Shown: one piece after another, positions 30,830 through 34,031 of the stretch
Numbering within the stretch: position 1 is the stretch's first letter
Layout of the letters: the number at the start of each line of letters is the position of its first letter
Source: an uncultured Prevotellaceae bacterium
GTDB taxonomy: Bacteria; Bacteroidota; Bacteroidia; Bacteroidales; Bacteroidaceae
Reading direction: 5' to 3'
NCBI GenBank assembly: GCA_946404865.1
Contig: CAMJFC010000030.1
Span: forward strand, 1-34,031
DNA: 34,031 nucleotides
The notes under the pieces: model-generated
Told to the model about the DNA's origin: nothing
The model's input: the letters and a program-made list of their open reading frames with translations, nothing else
Databases searched by the model: none
Position numbers and translations under genes: made by a program

Positions 30830-31671
30830 GCCTTAAAGCTCATATCCAATCCTTTGACGGAATGAGTCAAAGCACCTACCGACACATAATCGACACCGCA
30901 CTCTGCATAATCGCGGATGGTATCAATCGTGATGCCGCCACTTGACTCAGTCTCATACTTTCCTGCGATGATGTCCACTGCTTTCTTCGTATTCTCTACA
31001 GAGAAATTGTCAAGCATGATTCTGTTGACACCTCCACAATCGAGCACTTGCTGCAACTCGTCAAAATTGCGAACCTCGATTTCGATTTTCAGGTCAAGAC
31101 CTTTTTGTTTCAGATAATCGTGGCAGCGGTTGATGGCATTGGAGATTCCACCCGCAAAGTCCACATGATTGTCTTTGAGAAGAATCATATCAAAGAGTCC
31201 GATACGGTGGTTGACACCGCCTCCAATCTTCACGGCCTGTTTTTCGAGCATGCGGAGTCCCGGTGTTGTCTTACGTGTATCGAGGACATGGGTATGTGTC
31301 CCTTCCAGTCGTTTCACATACTTACGCGTCATGGTGGCAATACCACTCATGCGTTGCATGATATTAAGCATGAGCCGTTCGGTCTGTAGCAAACTCTGTA
31401 TTTTGCCCGACACAATCATAGCGATATCACCGACATGGACTTCCGTTCCATCTTCAATCAGCACTTCGACCTTCAATTCAGGGTCAAACCGTGCAAACAC
31501 CTTTTTGGCCATTTCTACGCCGGCAAGTACACCATCCTCTTTAATGAGCAGGTGTGAACGTCCCATCGCATCATCAGGGATGCAACACAATGTGGTGTGG
31601 TCACCATCGCCAATATCTTCGGCGAATGCCAGATCTATCAATCTGTCTTCTAATTCATTAACGCTTAACAT
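30823..31671 (-). CDS. nadC: Quinolinate phosphoribosyltransferase (decarboxylating)
   Basis: 282 residues. Converts quinolinate and PRPP to nicotinate mononucleotide in de novo NAD synthesis. Blocks: FAEDIGDGDHTT at the N-terminus, LNIMQRMSGIATMTRKYV, VLDTRKTTPGLRMLEKQAVKIGG split by the window's reading, GGVNHRIGLFDMILLKDNH, EIEVRNFDELQQ, RIMLDNFS, and ESSGGITIDTIRDYA with DYVSVGALTHS. All match the family. nadA and nadB are not in the window. The gene lies in the lspA-to-peptidase string with a low-complexity spacer upstream. Confidence 0.97.
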   Translation of the reverse strand: MLSVNELEDRLIDLAFAEDIGDGDHTTLCCIPDDAMGRSHLLIKEDGVLAGVEMAKKVFARFDPELKVEVLIEDGTEVHVGDIAMIVSGKIQSLLQTERLMLNIMQRMSGIATMTRKYVKRLEGTHTHVLDTRKTTPGLRMLEKQAVKIGGGVNHRIGLFDMILLKDNHVDFAGGISNAINRCHDYLKQKGLDLKIEIEVRNFDELQQVLDCGGVNRIMLDNFSVENTKKAVDIIAGKYETESSGGITIDTIRDYAECGVDYVSVGALTHSVKGLDMSFKAC

Positions 31672-31675
31672 ATAA

Positions 31676-31745
31676 ATTTGAGGTTTAAGGTTTGATGTTT
31701 GAATTAAGAGGTGGTAGGTAAGATGTATAAGGTGAATGGTAAAAG
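31676..31745. repeat. Low-complexity spacer upstream of nadC
   Basis: Plus strand: degenerate repeats of GGTTTAAG, GGTTTGATG, GTTTGAAT, then GTGGTAGGTAAG and GGTGAATGG. Non-coding and of the same kind as the spacers at 3706-3746 and between hisD and hisC. Confidence 0.55.
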
Positions 31746-31751
31746 ATATGC

Positions 31752-31955
31752 TTATAATTGTACTCCGTCTTGGTAGGCTCTAAGGATACCATTTTCATCC
31801 GGCTCGACGTAGATGGTGCCACCCAACCATTCCGTCGCTGGCAATTCCTCCGTGAAAGTGAAGATCTCCACGACCGCCCCGTCACTCAACACGACCACAG
31901 CCTGCTGGTATGACTGTGAGGGAGTGATGACACAATGTGCAGCGACTCTTCTCAT
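31752..31955 (-). CDS. Small conserved-looking protein, unknown function
   Basis: 67 residues: MRRVAAHCVITPSQSYQQ, then VVVLSDGAVVEIFTFTEELP, then GGTIYVEPDE. A compact beta-rich protein with no signal or TM. The ATG lies two bases after the stop of the DUF4296 lipoprotein gene, so it is almost certainly translated with it. As I recall, similar 60-70-residue proteins occur beside the same genes in other Bacteroidales; this needs a search. Confidence 0.7.
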   Translation of the reverse strand: MRRVAAHCVITPSQSYQQAVVVLSDGAVVEIFTFTEELPATEWLGGTIYVEPDENGILRAYQDGVQL

Positions 31956-31957
31956 GC

Positions 31958-32917
31958 TCAGTTCGTTTTGGGGCTTCCGATTGGTCTGGGAGGAACATTA
32001 TTGACAGCCTTTGGCGCAGAGTCATTGGGCACGGGAGCATCCTTATCCGTTGAATCGGCCTTTTCAGAGTGATGCGGCAAACGCGTTAACTCTTGATTGT
32101 CTTTATTCACATCATCATCCTCTACAGGCTTAGCTATCTCATGCATCCTGACCAATTTCAAATTATACAAGCACAACACCTTCATTGTGGACTGGTTGTT
32201 GGCCACTGGCGGCAATGTCACAAATCCCCTCACTTCTTTGATTCCGAGATGTGCTTGGTCGGTGAGTTGCAAAGAGTAGTGTGTATTGGAAGAAATGTTC
32301 ATCATTTGTTTAACAACACTGTCATTCTCAAATCGAACCGCCAGCATTGCCATGGCATCGCGGCTACCTTCCTGGATGACGTATTGCGCATCGAAATTAA
32401 GCATCATCCTGTCACCTTCATGGTAAGCGGTATCCACCGGCACCATGAAGGAGATGAGATTGTCGGGAGCCTGAGGCAAGAGGATAGTCGTACGCCCTGA
32501 CACCCACACATTAGCAGTATCGCCTTTGATGCCTTCAGAGCTGTAAAGATTGATATCATTGGCCGATGCGCCTAATGCGACAGCCTCTTCCGAGAAACGT
32601 TTCGACAGACTTGTGTAGATGTCCTTCAACCGTTCCGTGTCGCGGTAATAATAAGCGAGTGATGAGTCAAACTCTGCCTGTGTGATGTTATATTTTTTCA
32701 AAACCGCCTCTCTATATAACATTCTGTAGTACGACATATCCTGTCCGCTGTTCTGATTCATCGCCATGGCATCGGCCAGATGATAGTCGTAAAGCAAATC
32801 TTCCATATCGCCCGGTTGAATGTAATCACTCGGAACCGAGGGTTTGCATCCGAAGCAAGCCATCAGAAAGAGGTACAGACATCCATGTAATAGATATAGG
32901 CGAGTAGGTTTGACCAT
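31958..32917 (-). CDS. DUF4296 lipoprotein
   Basis: 319 residues. Lipoprotein signal ending MACFGC (C24). The DUF4296 domain follows at about residues 35-115: MEDLLYDYHLADAMAMNQ, YRMLYREAVLKKYNITQAEF, SSLAYYYRDTERLKDIYTSL. It is followed by a beta-rich domain (120-255) and a charged, proline-rich tail with a possible disordered end (PPRPIGSPKTN). Function unknown. Conserved position next to lspA suggests a link to envelope lipoprotein handling. Confidence 0.88.
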   Translation of the reverse strand: MVKPTRLYLLHGCLYLFLMACFGCKPSVPSDYIQPGDMEDLLYDYHLADAMAMNQNSGQDMSYYRMLYREAVLKKYNITQAEFDSSLAYYYRDTERLKDIYTSLSKRFSEEAVALGASANDINLYSSEGIKGDTANVWVSGRTTILLPQAPDNLISFMVPVDTAYHEGDRMMLNFDAQYVIQEGSRDAMAMLAVRFENDSVVKQMMNISSNTHYSLQLTDQAHLGIKEVRGFVTLPPVANNQSTMKVLCLYNLKLVRMHEIAKPVEDDDVNKDNQELTRLPHHSEKADSTDKDAPVPNDSAPKAVNNVPPRPIGSPKTN

Positions 32918-32924
32918 CTTTCAC

Positions 32925-33617
32925 TTATTGAGGTTCAGACTCCTTGTCGGTTTCAGCCGTTTGGCCTTCCCCCTCGTTTTCTTTATCTTTCGACTTTGAA
33001 AAAGAGATGGTACCCAACTCTTTACGGCAGAAGAGCAGTAAGGCCACTACACCGACACTGATACACGCATCCGCGAAATTGAAGACGGGACTGAAGAAGA
33101 TGAAGTGCTCCCCTCCCCAAATAGGTAACCACTCAGGCAAGTGCGTGTCGATGATGGGGAAATAGAACATGTCAACCACCCTGCCCTGCAAGAACGAGGC
33201 ATACCCCTCTCCAAACGGAACACACTGCGCCACTTGGAAGGGGGTAGATTCCGAGAAGCAGAGACCGTAGAACATACAGTCGAAGATATTCCCGGCAGCT
33301 CCGGCAAAGATGAGAGCCAACAAGACCACATAAAGTGTCCGGGCATGCCTCTTGATTTGCTTGATGATATATACCGCCACGACAGTCGATACGATGATAC
33401 GGAACACGCTCAGTACGACCTTATTTATAAAGGTCATGCCGTATGCCATGCCATTGTTCTCGATGAAACTGATATAGAACCAGTCCGTGATATGGATGGA
33501 GTCATGCAAGGGCATATGCGTCTTCACCCAGATTTTTATAACCTGGTCGACAACCAACAAAGCCACAATCAGCAGGAAAACCCATGTGATGCGTCTTCTC
33601 ACACTATATTCTTTCAT
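32925..33617 (-). CDS. lspA: Lipoprotein signal peptidase (signal peptidase II)
   Basis: 230 residues, longer than the E. coli enzyme because of loops and a charged C-terminal tail (KSKDKENEGEGQTAETDKE). Inner-membrane aspartyl protease that removes the signal peptide of lipid-modified prolipoproteins. Four membrane helices. Catalytic aspartates D113 in GNIFDCMFYG and D183 in FNFADACISVG; also NGMAYGM where many relatives have NxGAAF. It lies 3 bp after the DksA-like gene and 7 bp before the DUF4296 lipoprotein. The window contains at least four likely lipoprotein substrates. Confidence 0.96.
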   Translation of the reverse strand: MKEYSVRRRITWVFLLIVALLVVDQVIKIWVKTHMPLHDSIHITDWFYISFIENNGMAYGMTFINKVVLSVFRIIVSTVVAVYIIKQIKRHARTLYVVLLALIFAGAAGNIFDCMFYGLCFSESTPFQVAQCVPFGEGYASFLQGRVVDMFYFPIIDTHLPEWLPIWGGEHFIFFSPVFNFADACISVGVVALLLFCRKELGTISFSKSKDKENEGEGQTAETDKESEPQ

Positions 33618-33620
33618 CCT

Positions 33621-34001
33621 TTATTTCTTCCTCGCGATTTTTGAGGCCACGCTCAAGGTTGCATGAGGTACAGCACGCAAACGTTCTTTGGGTATCAGTT
33701 CACCTGTGATACGGTCGATGCCATAGGTCTTGTTATTGATGCGGATAAGGGCAGCCTCCAGTCCTTGTATGAACTTCTGCTGACGCGATGCCAACTGTAT
33801 CAGTTCTTCTTTACTCTGTGTCGCACTTCCCTCTTCCAACACTTTATAGGTGGGTGACGTGTCGTCCACATCATTACCGTCGGCATTCATCAGTTGCCGC
33901 ATCATTTGACTATAATCACGACGAGCCAACGCCAGTTTTTCATTAATGATGGCGCGGTATTCCTCCGACTCCTCAGCACTGTAAGGTGACGTTTCTGCCA
34001 T
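33621..34001 (-). CDS. DksA/TraR-like protein without zinc cysteines
   Basis: 126 residues. An N-terminal coiled coil (EEYRAIINEKLALARRDYSQ) is followed by a DksA/TraR-type C-terminal motif: YGIDRITGELIPKERL and AVPHATLSV. In family members with a zinc finger the D of YGID and the S of TLSV are usually cysteines; this protein has no cysteine at all. It probably binds RNA polymerase's secondary channel or is a lineage variant that folds without zinc. First visible gene of the lspA string; its promoter would lie right of the window. Confidence 0.88.
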   Translation of the reverse strand: MAETSPYSAEESEEYRAIINEKLALARRDYSQMMRQLMNADGNDVDDTSPTYKVLEEGSATQSKEELIQLASRQQKFIQGLEAALIRINNKTYGIDRITGELIPKERLRAVPHATLSVASKIARKK

Positions 34002-34031
34002 AATAGATGTAATAGCTACGATAGATACACT

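Noticed and set aside
1..34031. Mobile elements, CRISPR arrays, tRNA or rRNA genes
   Set aside because: No transposase, integrase, evenly spaced repeat-spacer pattern, terminal inverted repeats or cloverleaf-like stretch was noticed; a tRNA or Rfam scan would be needed to exclude small RNAs.
34002..34031. 3' end of ileS upstream of the DksA-like gene
   Set aside because: ileS often precedes this gene in the lineage, but only 30 bases are visible and no frame can be assigned.

Overview
The window looks like a chromosomal segment from a Bacteroidales bacterium, most likely Prevotella or a close relative (Prevotellaceae). The evidence is of four kinds. Promoter elements of the Bacteroidetes type (TTTG, 19-20 nt, TAnnTTTG) occur in front of several genes. 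Shine-Dalgarno sequences are mostly weak. There are many lipoprotein signals and Bacteroidetes-type families (DUF4296 lipoprotein, DksA-like protein beside lspA, long-form HisG, C69 dipeptidase). Finally, a secreted protein carries a Prevotella-like C-terminal tail. I see no integrase, transposase, phage gene, CRISPR array, rRNA or tRNA. The region reads as core chromosome with small accessory patches.

Layout. At 1-6455 (minus strand) lies gyrA, then two paralogous TPR exported proteins, then a DEAD-box-type helicase that runs off the left edge. At 6625-9925 (minus) is a compact envelope operon: a small secreted protein resembling a type IX sorting domain, an L,D-transpeptidase lipoprotein, an ECF sigma factor, a one-TM putative anti-sigma protein and a small periplasmic helical protein, ending in a strong terminator. 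At 10017-12295 (minus) mazG, a lipocalin-like lipoprotein and rnz overlap one another. Their promoter sits in an 82-bp-spaced duplication that includes the 3' end of the next gene, an ADP-ribosylglycohydrolase (12434-13666). A Nudix hydrolase (+) and a GH3 beta-glucosidase (-) converge and overlap at 14354-14381.

The stretch 16861-19532 is the least explained. It holds two unrecognised genes in tandem (-), a divergent region with two related imperfect palindromes, a SanA/YdcF-like membrane protein (+), and a 385-bp gap with a good promoter but no convincing gene. From 19533 to 23018 come an N-formylglutamate amidohydrolase-like protein (+), a ZIP metal transporter, a flavodoxin-family protein and an MltF-like lytic transglycosylase (all -). 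A divergent promoter region then leads into hisG-hisD-hisC (+), which is closed by a terminator with no hisB following. A secreted surface-type protein (+) with its own terminator comes next.

From 34001 down to 27574 (minus) a long tight gene string runs: DksA-like protein, lspA, DUF4296 lipoprotein, 67-residue conserved-looking protein, nadC, M23 peptidase, C69 dipeptidase. Overlaps and spacers of a few bases suggest co-transcription and translational coupling, apart from the roughly 80-bp spacer before nadC. The themes are envelope maintenance (peptidoglycan cleavage and crosslinking, lipoprotein maturation), nucleotide and tRNA housekeeping, and histidine and NAD synthesis. No complete novel system can be demonstrated. 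The best candidates for new biology are the transcribed-looking gap at 19148-19532, the unknown pair at 16861-18174 with its palindromic leader, the duplicated mazG promoter, and the repeat-built acidic tail of GyrA.
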